From assembly GCF_029784135.1 (NCBI RefSeq), contig NC_073746.1, positions 764,136 through 828,135 on the forward strand: DNA of 64,000 nucleotides, written 5' to 3'. A program made the translations under genes and the position numbers. The notes under the pieces were generated by a model. It did not search any database. It saw only the letters and a list, made by a program, of their open reading frames with translations, and had not been told where the DNA came from. This DNA is from Toxorhynchites rutilus septentrionalis (lineage: Eukaryota; Arthropoda; Insecta; Diptera; Culicidae). Shown piece by piece: positions 1 to 11,939 of this stretch (its first letter is position 1; every line of letters begins with the position of its first letter).

Positions 1-3000
1 GAAATCATAAAAATGTCACATGGTCCGGTCTGACTTAACACCGGCCATCTGGCGTCCATGACGTTGGCGCTTTCTGAAGAGAAACTCCAGACGAAGATAT
101 CAAAAATTGGCTAGATAACTGGATCTCTTTGAAACTACCAGCGTGGAATAGTATTGCCTGGAAGATGGGCCAAGGTTTAGGTCTCAAAAGGAGTATACTT
201 TGAATAATGTTAAGAGTGAGTTAAATGTTTCAGAAGAATGCGTTTTTTTTAAAGTCCGATAAAAAATGAAATGTCTCAAGAAAGATAATGGAATACTATT
301 CATTTCACGAAAACTGAATACGCCGAACTGCCCCAATTACGGAAATTGAAGATGAGGGAAAACATAATCGAAAATAACTGTCAAATAAAAGACTGGAAGA
401 ACTGAATAGCATAAATCGTAATCTTAAAATCCATTCTTAGTTCTCTATCATATCCGAAAACCCAAAACAAGCCTGAACGAACAGTTGCTACATCCAAAGA
501 ATGACACATTGATCAGGATACATAGTTTCTAAATCAACGATGACATACACCTACAATTCGGTATTCAATTCCTCATCTCAGTCTTCGGATATGTTCTCAT
601 GGCCCTCACAATTAGATTCATTTACTCTGAACATAGTTTCTGAGTTAAACATAAGTTATATGTTTTTTAATCATTCTCGATTGTTTGGTCTATTTTTTAG
701 CAATAAAGTACGATCGATATATAGTGCACCAATATAACTGACAGCCAAAATTTACAGCAAAGCAGTAAGTTGTACTGTCGTTGAATATGAGATAACCTTA
801 AATCAAGCTATCTTGCATTATTCCATTTTGAACAACCAAACCGGTCAAGTTATGGAGGCTTTTCTCTGAGAATCATCTCTGAGTGTATCATTTTTATACC
901 CATCCACTCATTCTACTCTAATGACCAAAACACGACCGCAGCGATGTTAAATCATACGCTATCTTATCAATATGTAATAAACCATCATAAAGTCGAAAAC
1001 ATTTTCCATTACGATCATCTTTCACCGGAGACCGTGGAACCATACCTTCCATGATGCTGGGTGCGATAAAAAGTCAAATTAAATTATAACCTCGTTGAAT
1101 ATGCATAAATGGTTCGGAACGGGGTCCGAGGGATGCCGGATGGCACACAAATAAATTTACAGCTTGTTATATAAAAGACCGAAAAATATTAATATACAAT
1201 ATTCCCTTAGAGCACCGAAACAGAAAACAAACAGAAAGAATGAAGAAAAAAACTATATTATTATGAATCCATAACACAAAACACACAAACATTTCTCAAA
1301 GTCGGGATTTAATTTTCCCTCTTTTGTTCTGTTCGTACCATTTTGATTCCGCTGCGTTCGGATGCTGGCCACGAGATGATCGACCACACGTTCACACGTC
1401 GTCAGCTACGCCTGCATCGGCTTCCTTTCTCATCGGCCACACCAGTATTCCGGTCGGTGCTTTGTCAAATGATGTCTGACTTTATTATGACTCAAGTTAT
1501 TCTTCGCTCCTATTAATAAGTTCTTAAATTTTATTTAAATTCATATGCATAACTAATATTCGGTCCAGAGTCACGGTTTCGGAGTGCTGCTTCGGATGTC
1601 ATCCCCATAGCGAAAGGTTCGGTCAATCCTCAGTCGTCAGTCCACCTAATTGGCTTCGAAACAAAGATGAATATATAATGGTGAAGTTATAAACGAATAA
1701 TTTGGGAAGATAAATTAATATACACCGGGATCGGTGCCTTTATGAAATTCAATAAATACCATATTTCGGCTGAAAAGAACGGCTGCTGTCAGCGTTTTGT
1801 GGAATAGATATTTTTCACCTGGGAAGGTGTGTGGGATGAGAAGCAGTGTGTTTGTCTGAAGACTTTGAACTTGGAACGTTGACATAGCCGAAAATCACAA
1901 ATCACAAATTATACCAGAGGAAGAACAAGACTAACTACACCATTTTTTTTTGTATTTTTAATGTCGAATTATAAATAAACTTAGGAACTTCATATACCGT
2001 ATTGGAATCGTTGTCGATGGCGCTCAAACCATGTTCTCCCTCAGCTTCATAGTTTCAACAACAGCTACTAATTAATTACATTTCAGTGCGAAAAAATAAC
2101 TGGTTACAGTAGAAGAAAAAACCCGCTCCTCATGTGCTATCTGTTTTTTGTCATTCAGTTTTATATTTTCACTCTCCCCTGGTACATGCCGGTTTACGCC
2201 TTTCAACTTTCCGCAAAGTACTTTAATTCATACGCGTCAAACCTTCTTTGAAACGACGCAACTTGTTAAAATATATTTATTAATGATATATATTTCATGT
2301 TTAATTTGGCCATTTACCTAAATTGGCGATAATTTGATATTATGACAGGTTAACTTATCATAATAATAATATTAATTAATTTACTTTTCCACAAACCTGT
2401 CTGCCGCTCACGGTACCGTTGATGGAATGCTGTTCGAAGGGGGAGCGAGGAGCAAAAAAAAAACGCCGTTCAAAATGTTTATTTACTTTAATGCCTGTGT
2501 GCATTGCTCTCAACGCGTGGTCACCTCGCAGTCCTCCAATAGTCTTTGCACCAGACGTGGTGGCGATGCTTTCCCGGCCTTTATCTGCACGGTTCAGTGA
2601 GATAAAAGTCGTTTACGCGATCGCACAGTGCCACACACTCTTCCTCAGGGCCCTTCGTACGATGGCGGGCCAGGGAAGTGTAAAAGTGTGAAGGAAACCT
2701 TCCGTCTGTCAGATCGAGAGCGCGTAACTATCGTTTTACCTTCACTCCGGCACCGGCACAATGTACGCGGTCTTTAATCTTTATCGCTGTTTCTCTCCTG
2801 ACCGGATGAACGGACAAAAACCAACCACCACCGGCCCAGGTTGAGCTGGCCAACACCGACCGACTGACCGCGCGCGGCTGTCACCCCGATACAACACATT
2901 AAGAACTGTTATCAGTGAGCACGCATCAGCAGCTCTCAAAACAAGCGGCCGAGTGGAAGCGAAGAGAAAAATTAGACCCACCGAAAATTGTTTTGAAAGT

Positions 3001-3680
3001 TTATGACAGCTTTTTCGGGGAAATGGTGAAGATAGTCGACGACCGCTTCAGCTCCTTTCATTGATTAATTATAGAGGACAGCCGATCCGTATATCGTGAA
3101 TCTCCGATACGAGCTATATTTCGGGGAAAATGGCTTTCAATTTGAACACTTTTAATTCGATGTTGAGAAACGCTTTTTCGGGTATTTTACCTAGGTTATT
3201 TAATGATCAATTTGACAATGTATATACCCCACATTTTATTTACATTGGCCCTGGACTTAGGCTAAAGAGTGAGAATCTTGTTTTCAACTGGAGTTATCCA
3301 AATTTAGCTCAATTTCACTCTGTAGTGGATTGTTTACATCCTATTATTCCATAGTTATGAGTTAATGTTCTGCCAAAATGAAAATGACACATTCCGATTT
3401 GTTCCATCCTGCTCAAAAAATAATGAAAATATCGATTTCAACCATAAAGAGAGTTATCGAGAGGTTTCAGGATCAATTGACATGGGGTTTGCCCATGGGG
3501 TAGTAAAGTTATCTGAATAATAGACTAATAGAGATAAATTAATTCCGACGTTTGAATCATTTTATGTAGTTATAATGATAAGAATCTCGCGAAATTACTT
3601 TGAAAATGTCAAGGGAATAGTGGTATCAAGAACATTCAAAGTCCAAATCCTGCAAACCTTGACATACAGCAGCAACATGT
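1..3680. other. Stretch without a recognised gene
   Basis: AT-rich sequence with many stops in all frames. The longest open stretches (540-737, 2419-2691 and 3130-3354, the last two 90 and 74 codons) have no motif, signal peptide or family resemblance I can name. The part around 2400-2980 is more GC-rich and less repetitive than its surroundings and could be single-copy DNA. Intergenic or intronic sequence is the simplest reading. Confidence 0.5.
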
Positions 3681-3684
3681 TGTC

Positions 3685-3870
3685 AAGACCAGTGTCTTAG
3701 AATATCAACAAATATTCACGAGTAATGAATAACATTTTATTTCAATGCCATTGTCTTTTTTCTAACTTGAATCACACTACCGTCACTATATTAAAGTCAA
3801 TAACAAAAGTATTTATTATGCATGAACAAATTTGCAGCAGCTAAAAATGCGAAAATTTATGGTATTTCTT
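3685..3870 (+). repeat. Dispersed repeat A, copy 1
   Basis: The core GTGTCTTAGAATATCAACAA (around 3696) and about 170 bases to its right align, with substitutions and small gaps, with the reverse complement of 31725-31915. Shared landmarks are CAACAAATATTCACGAGTAA and GCATGAACAAATTTGC. Two diverged copies in opposite orientation mark a dispersed element. No open frame or terminal repeat is visible, so the class is unknown. Confidence 0.7.
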
Positions 3871-3948
3871 TCAAATCACATTTTCAACTAAGCAATACTA
3901 TCAACATTTTTGAGTTCAGTTATCTTTATCACGTCGTTTCAAACAAAT

Positions 3949-4269
3949 TTACTCGATGTGTTCTCCATTTTCTTCAATGACATTCCCAAGACAACGCAGG
4001 AAGCTAGAACACGTCTTCCGACCGGTGTCCTCCGACATCTACTGTCATGTGCACGTTATGACAGACTCCAGGGTCTTCACACTAGAGTGAGATATTTTGC
4101 AGGATTGTGTTTCAATATACGCCCAAATCGAACAATCCAACGGGTGAGTAAGTATTGACTGCTAGAAGGCCACAAATTTTTCGGCCAAAACTTCCTGTTT
4201 TTCATTACCGATCATTGGGTCCGATTTGACGTGTGACACGGCGCACCATCCTGTTAAAGGACAACGTTG
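3949..4269 (-). pseudogene. DD37E-type (ITm) Tc1/mariner transposase, C-terminal fragment
   Basis: On the minus strand the sequence reads QDGAPCHTSN, then FWPK-LWPSSS, WAYIE, a KISHSSVKTLES stretch and the ending CLGNVIEENGEHIE followed by a stop at 3949-3951. The QDGAPCHTSN block carries the second catalytic aspartate. The order matches the C-terminal third of IS630/Tc1/mariner transposases of the mosquito DD37E group. Several frameshifts and stops break it. The catalytic N-terminal half, the DNA-binding domain and convincing terminal repeats are absent. In a living copy the protein would cut and paste its element at TA. Superfamily is near certain; the DD37E assignment comes from motif spacing and is less sure. 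Confidence 0.7.
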
Positions 4270-4453
4270 ATCTTCAGGGTTTTAGAAAAATTTATGCGTT
4301 GAAACTTCACAAAAATATTTAAAAAAATACATTCACATCTATAATCAAAAATAAATAAAATCTCCTTTACATTTTAAAAAATTTTGAAATATTTCGCCTA
4401 CACTGAGTACACCAAATCAAGGGTTATAATATTTCTCATATCGTTACGATATA

Positions 4454-4567
4454 TTAGGCTGTCAAAAAAGTCCTGCGGTATTTCCGCGAGGTGTCGTTGT
4501 AAGCGCGTAGTTCTAGTTGTATTCATTGTATCGAGTCATACTATAGCTTGTTGGAAAGGTATTTTTG
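4454..4567 (+). repeat. Left 114-bp terminal inverted repeat of the mariner MITE
   Basis: Pairs with 4750-4863. The only difference seen is a G in GTGTCGTTG where the other arm's complement has A. Such long arms are unusual: typical mariner terminal repeats are around 30 bp. Confidence 0.93.
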
Positions 4568-4640
4568 CGCGCTATAATATAGTCCTTGGCAGTGTTTTGT
4601 TTGGTTAAGTCGTTCGTGAGTTATAGTTATAGTCGCAAAT

Positions 4641-4781
4641 ATGGAGCAAAATAAAGAGAAAATCCGACATATTTTACAGTACTACTATGACAAAGGCAAA
4701 AATGCATCTAAAGCTGCCAATAAAATTTGTGCAGTTTATGGACCCGATTCAAAAATACCTTTCCAACAAGCTATAGTATGA
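4641..4781 (+). pseudogene. Mariner transposase N-terminus, 46 codons
   Basis: An ATG at 4641 opens a frame starting MEQNKEKIRHILQYYYDKGK, followed by NASKAANKICAVYG, and stops at 4779-4781 after reading into the right terminal repeat. The pattern (I-R-H-I-L, a K-G-K-N-A turn, then A-x-x-I-C-x-V-Y-G) is the first helix-turn-helix of mariner transposases, which are about 340-350 residues long. Only this tip of the DNA-binding domain survives; the catalytic domain was lost by internal deletion. The last residues come from the terminal repeat and are not transposase. Any product would be inactive, though a short DNA-binding peptide could in principle compete for ends. Confidence 0.85.
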
Positions 4782-4869
4782 CTCGATACAATGAATACAA
4801 CTAGAACTACGCGCTTACAATGACACCTCGCGGAAATACCGCAGGACTTTTTTGACAGCCTAATATATA

Positions 4870-6685
4870 CCATTAGTGGCGAATTTACCCAGAATTTTTT
4901 TTCACCTGGCATATCTACAGTGGAAATAATAAAACAAGTGGGTAATTTAACGAACAAAAGAGGTATCTTTTGCGTATTATGCATTCTTTGTTTCTGCTTG
5001 GTTCTCGTGAATGTTGTATGCAACACAAAATTGTGTGCAAAAAGTCGTTCTATCGAACAAATAAGACATCTTTCCATTCAAATCAATAAAGGATTCTGTC
5101 GATTGTTAGCTTCATACAACAGATGTAGAAAATGTAGTGAATACAGAGGTATACATGGGTATCCAAAGTAAGGATGTTATTTTGTATTCCAACAATACGG
5201 CGCCCCTGTCATAACATTATCCGCGCTCAGAAATGGCTGCAACTTTCTGATTACATTGGACTACCTAGTGTGCGTCATGAAGGCTAAAACCTGTTCCTGT
5301 CACCACTCTAGAACAACACCGCCCATGATTGCATAGGAGACCTAATCGACAACACTATTAGTGTTGGGAAAACGCATTTTTGTTGTTTTTTGGCCTACAA
5401 GCATAAACATGCAAATTTCCGATGGAATGATCTGTCCAGTTGAAGGATATAATCGGCAAAAGGAGGGCCTAGGTGATTTTGTGGATTATAACACGTTTTT
5501 TTCCATTTGGAAAACGCTTGCGTCTATTTATGCGGACAATCAATAGTTTCGATGAACATTTGTGCGCATAATTAGACGTAATCACCAGGTTGCTCAGTTT
5601 GTAGCGTTAGTATTTACATTTCCGATAATAGCCACCAAGACTTAGCTAAAACGTCTCCGTCGGTAGTTTCAGTTGTTATCGGATAAAACCAAAAAGGTTT
5701 GGATGAAATTTAGTGAAATGCCTAGAAAAGGTGCTCTTAATTTGTTGCGAGTCTATAATAGTACTTTTTTCCTGAAGAATACTCTGAGATATGATAACAG
5801 CAGATTTGTGTTTTCCCAATTAATTAAATTTGTAAAGGCAATCTGCAATGTTGGTAATTTTAGCAACATAATTTACCGATATCACGATCAATCGCATAAA
5901 TACGGTGAAGTGACTTACACCAACAGTATGAGTAAATGCTGAGTACGTGGAATAATTCAATGTTGAATCCGAGGAGTTATAATGCTAAGAACCAATATTA
6001 TTTTAATTTTACTACTGAGCTGATTGTTTGATTATCTACTTGAAGATTTAAATGCAGAAATTTAGGTAATTATAACATTAAAAAACAAAATTGCTTCTCT
6101 TTGTTCATCGTGTACAGAAAATAGTAATTATATGAGTAGCATTTCAATGGTTTCTTATATTCATCTATTAGGAAACACTAAGTAATAAGACACTATCGCC
6201 ACAGACATGTTTGGACTCTACAAAGAATGTGATTCATATATAGATTTAGCTCATAGCACATAATACTGACAATGGTTGATTTTCGAACGATGTATGAAAG
6301 CTGTATGGAACTACGTCTGTTATGCGGACAAACAGTGATTTTTCGGAAAGGTTTTTTTTTCAAATTGCTCAAATGTTTTCGAAAAACAAAAGTTTGTTTG
6401 CATGTTGAGCAAACGTATAACATTGTGTAGAATGCGAAACAGCGAAAAAGTCGATTTTGTTCATTTTGTCGTTTACGTCTCCTATACAAGCATCGGCAGA
6501 ACAAGCCTCATACCCATTGATTCGTACTCGCGGTAAATAGCAATTCAATCGACCATAGTTTTAGGTGCTAACAAACATATAGTTTGTCCTAGTTAGTGTT
6601 TTGCCGCTTCTAGTCACTGTAGCGTCTCTGGTTGCCGTGTCAAGAAACTAATGACAGCTTGTTCATCTGGAAGGATTGATAACTT
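4870..6685. other. Stretch without a recognised gene
   Basis: Ordinary AT-rich sequence. Open stretches of 80-103 codons (4920-5171, 5673-5942 and the minus-strand 6193-6504) show no recognisable domain and uneven composition. The last is rich in Cys, Arg and Phe. I see no splice-site pairing that would join them, nor terminal repeats of a transposon. Confidence 0.45.
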
Positions 6686-6689
6686 AGTG

Positions 6690-7100
6690 GTAAAAAATTA
6701 ACCGAGATTGATAAACGCGTTGAAAAATTAACAAAGATGGAACGCGATGAACGTGAAAGAAATCTAGAAACATACGTTGTAAACCCAACGTGGTCAGAAA
6801 GAATGATCACTAAGGCTTTAAAATTTCTATCTGTGACTGTAAATACTGTATTCAAACATTACCGGGAAACATTGACGTTGGATCACGCATAGTAAATCAA
6901 ACGTAGAAGTGAAACAGATGACTGGAAACTATGAGTGAAGATTATCAGGACAGTCCGAAATAATCCTGGGATTTTCGAAAGTAATTCGTCGAAAACTTCC
7001 AACCGGACGTTGAAGCAGTTGATGATTTTGTAACGTGTATTTTGGGTGAAATCGTATTACTCGAGCAACCGAAGCCTCAATGAAACTTATGGTAATATGT
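6690..7100 (+). pseudogene. Possible Tc1/mariner-type DNA-binding remnant
   Basis: One plus-strand frame reads a charged helix (KRVEKLTKMERDERERN), then WSERMITKALKFLSVTVNTV, which resembles a helix-turn-helix. A second frame gives RTVRNNPGI and NRSLNET, phrases seen in the paired N-terminal domains of Tc1-like and related transposases. Stops and frame changes are frequent and no DDE/DDD block follows. The resemblance is weak, and an unrelated decayed gene is possible. Confidence 0.3.
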
Positions 7101-7137
7101 TGGCATAGAATGGCATAGAATTGGCATAGAATGGTAG
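7101..7137. repeat. Short tandem repeat, unit about AATGGCATAG
   Basis: Three to four copies of a ~10-bp unit (TGGCATAGAA) with one inserted T. Simple slippage array, no function inferred. Confidence 0.75.
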
Positions 7138-7431
7138 AATTTCCTATTGAAGACCGTCCTTTCCAAATCCTTCACGAATACAATTATCCGATTTCCTTTT
7201 CCTCCATAACCCCAACAACTCCAACCATTTAACTTTTAATATATACAAATTTATTAGAACCACTTTTAAATTTTTTTCACAATAATATAATTTTTGTATT
7301 TCACGGTATTTATTCTCTGGGAATCGGATACTGATCAGTATAACTGATCTATCTCCTTTTTACATGGTCTTATGAGTTTCGTTCACGTATTGTGAGTGTA
7401 TCTTCTCTGTGTTATTTTTATAACAGTTTGT

Positions 7432-7856
7432 ACAGGGTGGTCATTTTTGTGTGTCAGTTCAGTCTTGAATTCAATGTTTGATTTTAATTTGTTACATTTA
7501 AGTTCATGATATCAATTTAAGCAAAATAGGCAAACAGTAAGAGTTTCAACATTTCTCGTCGTCAATTACTTCCTCTGGGGATACGTGAAGGACCGTTGGT
7601 ATGTTAATAAGTCACAAAATTTGGAAGAACTTAAAGACGAAATGACTCGGAATTTCAACAGCATCGAAGTCGTAATGTTAGAGATTTGCATGAAGAATTT
7701 TTTTCACCGTTTAAAACGCGTTATCGAAAAAAGAGGTGGTAACATCGAAAATGTCCTAAACTAAGCTTTATTTTCGTTTTTAAAAATACAAATCGGTCCA
7801 CTTTTGTAGAAGTTATTAAAATTTGTAGCGTTAGCGTTTAATCTGAAAGACCCTAT
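7432..7856 (+). mobile_element. Tc1/mariner-like element reduced to its ends and 3' coding part
   Basis: The left end reads TACAGGGTGGTCA. The right end is the complement of a TATAGGGTCTTTCAG-type terminus. Between them lies the last part of a transposase frame (7561-7764). The right end is found again, reversed, at 13176-13310, which confirms that it is an element terminus and not chance. The two ends agree only in the first few bases. The DNA-binding domain and most of the catalytic domain are deleted. Confidence 0.65.
7561..7764 (+). pseudogene. Tc1/mariner-like transposase C-terminus
   Basis: An open frame of 67 codons plus a stop reads NYFLWGYVKDRWYVNKSQNL, then EELKDEM, a predicted helix, and FHRLKRVIEKRGGNIENVLN before TAA. 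The layout 'LWG(Y/F)VKD-x-(V/W)Y' then 'L-EEL' and a closing 'GG-HIE-like' tail is the standard C-terminus after the last catalytic residue in IS630/Tc1/mariner transposases of insects. The residues before it, which would carry the DDE/DDD triad, are missing. The frame is clean, so this end is less decayed than other remnants here. Confidence 0.7.
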
Positions 7857-7859
7857 ATC

Positions 7860-10800
7860 TAAAAGTGGATGAAAGAGAAGATAGATACGGATGGCAATAT
7901 TTCCGTGCAGAAAATAATGGGAGCGGAAAATTCAAAAGGTCATCAGAGAAGTAGAAGAATAATTTTTCTTGTATTTTTTCCGTAGAGCAAAAAATCAACT
8001 AGAAATATATGTTTACCGATTTTGTACTTTATTTTCTCATATTTCCGCCAAATCCTCTATTGAACAGACTTCATACCTTCCAAACAAATAAAAAAAAGTC
8101 ATTTCTTATTTTGTTTTGTCTGTACCGTGCTCAATGGTGTAAACAGTATCATACTTGCGGTACTATGTGGTATTAATTTTTATTGTGAGCAGAAGTTGAA
8201 ATAAGCTGGTTGCTGGTTGGTAACACAAAAAATATATTGAATGACGTTTATTCCACAAAATATTATTTTTGTTCCGAATTGCAGCGTAAATTCCTCACCA
8301 AAATTCTGCTCAAAGGCGACCACCGCTCACTCGTAATCGTGTTCCCTTCCCAGCGCAAACATTGGGAGCACAGACAAAGTTCCCAGGAATCGTGACGACA
8401 GGATCAAATACTCCACTCATAAATAATCAAAATTCCCCATAAATCATTTCCAATTAATTCTCCGTTCTAGTGCCGCAAAAGCATAGCGGGAAAGAGCGCT
8501 CCGCATTTATTGAATGATTATCCCATCAAAAGTCATCGCGGGGGACAAGCTGTGCGCTATTTGAGGCCGCTGTGATCGGCGATCCTGGCAGTGCGTCCCC
8601 CCATCAGGTGGTTGATTGACCACGACGAGCATTCCTCGAAAAATGCAAAGAATTCATATACCGCCCGACCGACCGCAGAATGGAAAATGTCCCAAACCAA
8701 ATTCCTCCCGAGACTGGCGTCAGTCACATGAGATTTTGTGTGCTCCACATGATGCGTACGCGGTCCCAAATTACAGAAAAACACTGACCCGATTCGGTCC
8801 GCACAGCCCGTACTTGATTCCTCCGTTTGAAATTAGAATCAATTCACTCGCCCTATATGTCATAATCATCAAGAAGTGCTTTTTCTGGCCAATGTTCCGG
8901 GAAATCAGAGCACCGAAAAAACTTAACTTATGCTGGTCAACTTTGTTTCCGCCGACGGCCATGGCGAATAAAATATGACATCACATGGTGATTGCCCGGT
9001 CGGGAACATGGCCGGTAGATGATGATCGACTTCCTCTGTCTCCGGGCCTGATCGCGATGTGTGCAAGCAATCAAAATGCATATACATTTTTTCGCGATAT
9101 TTTTACTCGACAGCATGACTTTTATGTCATCGTCGTCAACAGCAAACCATCAACTGACGCCGCCACCGTGATAGTCGCCATCCAAGGAAATGGAAGAAAA
9201 AATCCGATACAAAAAAGTGATACCACAGCAATAAATTGCAACTTGTTCTATCAGAATTCCCCGCGTCAAACTCGTCTCAACGTTAGTGATAATGCTTGTA
9301 TCATAGAACAGTAACAATTTGAACTATTTCGCTGGTAGCAATATAATCTACACGGCCGTAGTGATCGCTTTTCACTCTCGTGGCTCTATAGCGACCACAA
9401 GAGGATGTCGAGAATTCCAGCTGTGGATACGGAGAACGATCAAAAAAAGGACCGCCGAAGATTGCTTGACGACGACGACGACGACGATGTCTCCCGCAGA
9501 ATGCCTCATCTTGGGCGAGTTATGAACCATATGCCAAGGCAACTGGTTAACAAGGAAGACCAACCGGGCCAAACGAAAGAATGAGTAGCAAAGGTACAAA
9601 TCATAAACAATTTTTTAATATTGCTCCGTTCTCGCGCTTCACAGCGGATGGTTCCGACCATCGATACTGCTAACGATCGAATCTTCTGTTCTTCTCACCA
9701 CTCCTTGTTCCTACATTCGAGTCTACCTGAGGTCTATTCTGCGCAATCGAGAAGCGAGAAGCTCAGTTACAGTAGCATGCCTCGCAGTGGGAGATTAGCC
9801 TTAATCAAAGGTTATTATCAAATATATATTATATACCGCTGTTCGAGACGCCGTCCTCCTCTTGGGAGCGGGACTGAAAACGAGTTTCCAGCCGCCGATA
9901 TTTGTCTCGTTATAATTAGGTGAATGCTTTTTCGTGTGTGTGATTTAGTCCACTGCTAATTAGTTGCCCGTCGTATTGCTAATAAAAATGACGAAATATT
10001 TGATTTGAGAATCGCCTCTCTGCGGTGAATTCCAGCATCCTTCCACTGTTGATATAGATATTGATAGCTTTCCTTGATCGTATCAATAGAAAATGCTCCC
10101 TCTCAGGAAAAAATAAGGAATCACATAATTAATAAAATATAATTCCAGCCTCTTTCACACATAGTGAACAGGGGGAAGAAAATCTCGCCAAAATAAATCA
10201 ACTTCCGTCTGTAAATAAAAGAAATCACTTATTGCTAATCTCCTTATGACTAGATCTCCTGTGGCGAGTCCTATCCCAGATTCACGGGAGGGACTTGTGC
10301 TACAACATAATTATCAGTCGCATTCCCCAAAAATAGCAGTAATTTGAGGCGAACTTCAGCGTGTGCACTATAAATTATCATTTTATTGCTTAATGGTAGC
10401 CTATGTTTGGAGGCATCCAACCATCCAGAGAATTATGACTGTTCTGTCCGCCGGCAGGCATTTCTCTGCCGCTTCATTAGAAACGAGGCGAGGGCGGTGG
10501 ATTAATGAAATTAGCCCCTGCTAACACCTATCGGATCATCGCTCGTGGGTAAATGAGCATATGAATTCACCACATCGTTCTAACCGAAGTGTGTGTATAA
10601 AACGTACGATGTTCGTTCTTGCTTAGGCATTACTGACCGTTGTTAATTCTTTCAAGGTAGGGTTCAATGAAATTGAAATGAAAAATAGCTTGGAGCCATT
10701 CTCAGTCAGGGCTGAATTTGAGGCAACTTCTTGTACTTGGTCTTCAATAAATATTTGGAAGAATACTTTGAGCTGAAATTTTAGTTTCTCCGACTTCATA

Positions 10801-11205
10801 TGATGAAGTCGCTAATTGTGGATAATGGAAATCTAACGTGCCCCACGATTTTATTTTAGTCTTATCAATGCCCTAGACTAATGAAGGAGAGGTGTTATAA
10901 CTGCTAACTGCTACTTGCCTAATTATTTTCTAGCTTTTAGTACATTGTTATGTTTAATCACAATGAAACCGTTTAACTTAAAAAGTTTTTTACTTATTTT
11001 ATTTTCTAGTTTTTAGTACATTATATGTTTTATTAGAATATTTCTCTACAATAAAACCATTGTACTGCATTCTATCAGTCAAACAATTTCATTTGTTATC
11101 GATATTGAGTGGATTGCAGAAAATACATAGTGTGTTCTCCAAGTTAAATTCGTTCGTTTGATATACATATATCAATCTTCCTTTTTTTTGAGATGATATA
11201 GAATC
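7860..11205. other. Mostly unique sequence without a recognised gene
   Basis: The 8300-10600 part is more complex and GC-richer than its surroundings and shows little sign of the repeats seen elsewhere, so it may be single-copy host DNA. Open stretches overlap on both strands (for example 8616-8978 and 8985-9314 plus, 9372-9599 minus) with no family motif. A GAC triplet run lies at 9467-9489. A TATAAAA at 10596-10602 has no convincing initiator downstream. A distal exon or regulatory sequence is possible but not shown. Confidence 0.4.
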
Positions 11206-11221
11206 AGCTATTTTGTAGTGG

Positions 11222-11372
11222 CGGCCAAATTGGATTTTTCAAGATAAGTAGTTTTAAAATGACAGCAGAGATAAAGGTATTTTATAAATGCGGTCAGTTC
11301 CTATTGGTCAAATTTATATTAATTTGGGACAACCCTACAGACATACAAACATACATACGAACAGTTCAAGCT
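11222..11372 (+). repeat. Retroelement-like 3' tail, copy 1
   Basis: From TTGTAGTGGCGGCCAAATTG through GACAGCAGAGATAAAGGT to a short run of CATACAAACATACAT. It aligns step by step with 11790-11960, the copy leading into the long 8-bp array. Here the tail is only about 20 bp long. Confidence 0.7.
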
Positions 11373-11445
11373 AAATAAAACCGTTTAATTAAGTAATTTG
11401 TTATTTTGTGATTGCGGCCATCTTGGATTAGGATTTTTCATGATC

Positions 11446-11790
11446 TACTGTGATCTATTACTCAAGCCCTTCCATTTAATACCCATATTAATCGAGGTTT
11501 GAGAAAATATGCAGCTCGTCATTTGATAGTGGCAGCCATCATAGATTTGCATTTTTCATAAATAACTGTGTTCTACTAGTCAAGTACTTTCATTTGATAC
11601 CCATATTAACGGAGTTTCGACATAATATGTAGTCCGCCATTTTGTAGTGGCAGCCATCTTGGATTTGTATTTTTCATAAATAACCGTGTTCTACTAGTCA
11701 AGCCCTTTCATTTGATACCCATATTGATGGGGTTTTGGAAAACTCATATTGATGAGGTTTTGAGAAAATATGTGATCCGCCATTTTGTAG
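11446..11790 (+). repeat. Degenerate tandem repeat, ~117-bp unit, about three copies
   Basis: The phrases TGTGTTCTACTAGTCAAG, CTTTCATTTGATACCCATAT and CCATTTTGTAGTGGCAGCC recur in the same order with a spacing of about 117 bases (compare starts near 11446, 11563 and 11680). The last unit is partly duplicated (CATATTGATG twice). It lies directly before tail copy 2. Confidence 0.75.
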
Positions 11791-11939
11791 CGGCCGCCAT
11801 CTTTGATTTTCAAGATCATGAAATACGCAGTTTCATAATGACTACAGAGATAAAGGTGTGTTCCAAATTTCAGATCAATCGGTCAGCAGGAAGGGGGTCA
11901 AATTTCTATTAATGTGGGTCCGCGCTAAAGACAAACACA
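11790..11939 (+). repeat. Retroelement-like 3' tail, copy 2, leading into the 8-bp array
   Basis: Holds GACTACAGAGATAAAGGTGT, GATCAATCGGTC and AATGTGGGTCCGCGCTAAAG, matching copy 1 at 11222-11372 more fully. Many non-LTR elements end in short tandem repeats, so the array is best read as the expanded tail of this element. The clade is not determined. Confidence 0.65.

Larger units (their letters stand above)
4454..4863. mobile_element. Mariner-derived MITE with 114-bp terminal inverted repeats
   Basis: A 410-bp unit begins TTAGGCTGTCAAAAAAGTCC and ends with its exact complement. It is flanked by TA on both sides (4452-4453 and 4864-4865), the target duplication of Tc1/mariner elements. The inverted arms (4454-4567 and 4750-4863) are 114 bp and differ at one position by eye. 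The centre holds only the first part of a mariner-like transposase. The near identity of the arms suggests recent insertion or arm homogenisation. It cannot move by itself and would need transposase in trans. A transcript across it could fold into a long hairpin. Confidence 0.92.

Noticed and set aside
1..540. Possible BEL/Pao retrotransposon remnant (LLHPKNDTLIR-like phrase)
   Set aside because: A single short phrase in a frame full of stops, with no integrase zinc-binding motif or LTR.
9372..9599. Valine-run protein on the minus strand
   Set aside because: The valine run comes from the (GAC)n microsatellite at 9467-9489; nothing else supports a gene.
10596..10602. TATAAAA as a gene promoter
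   Set aside because: Such motifs are frequent by chance in AT-rich DNA, and neither an initiator nor an exon follows.
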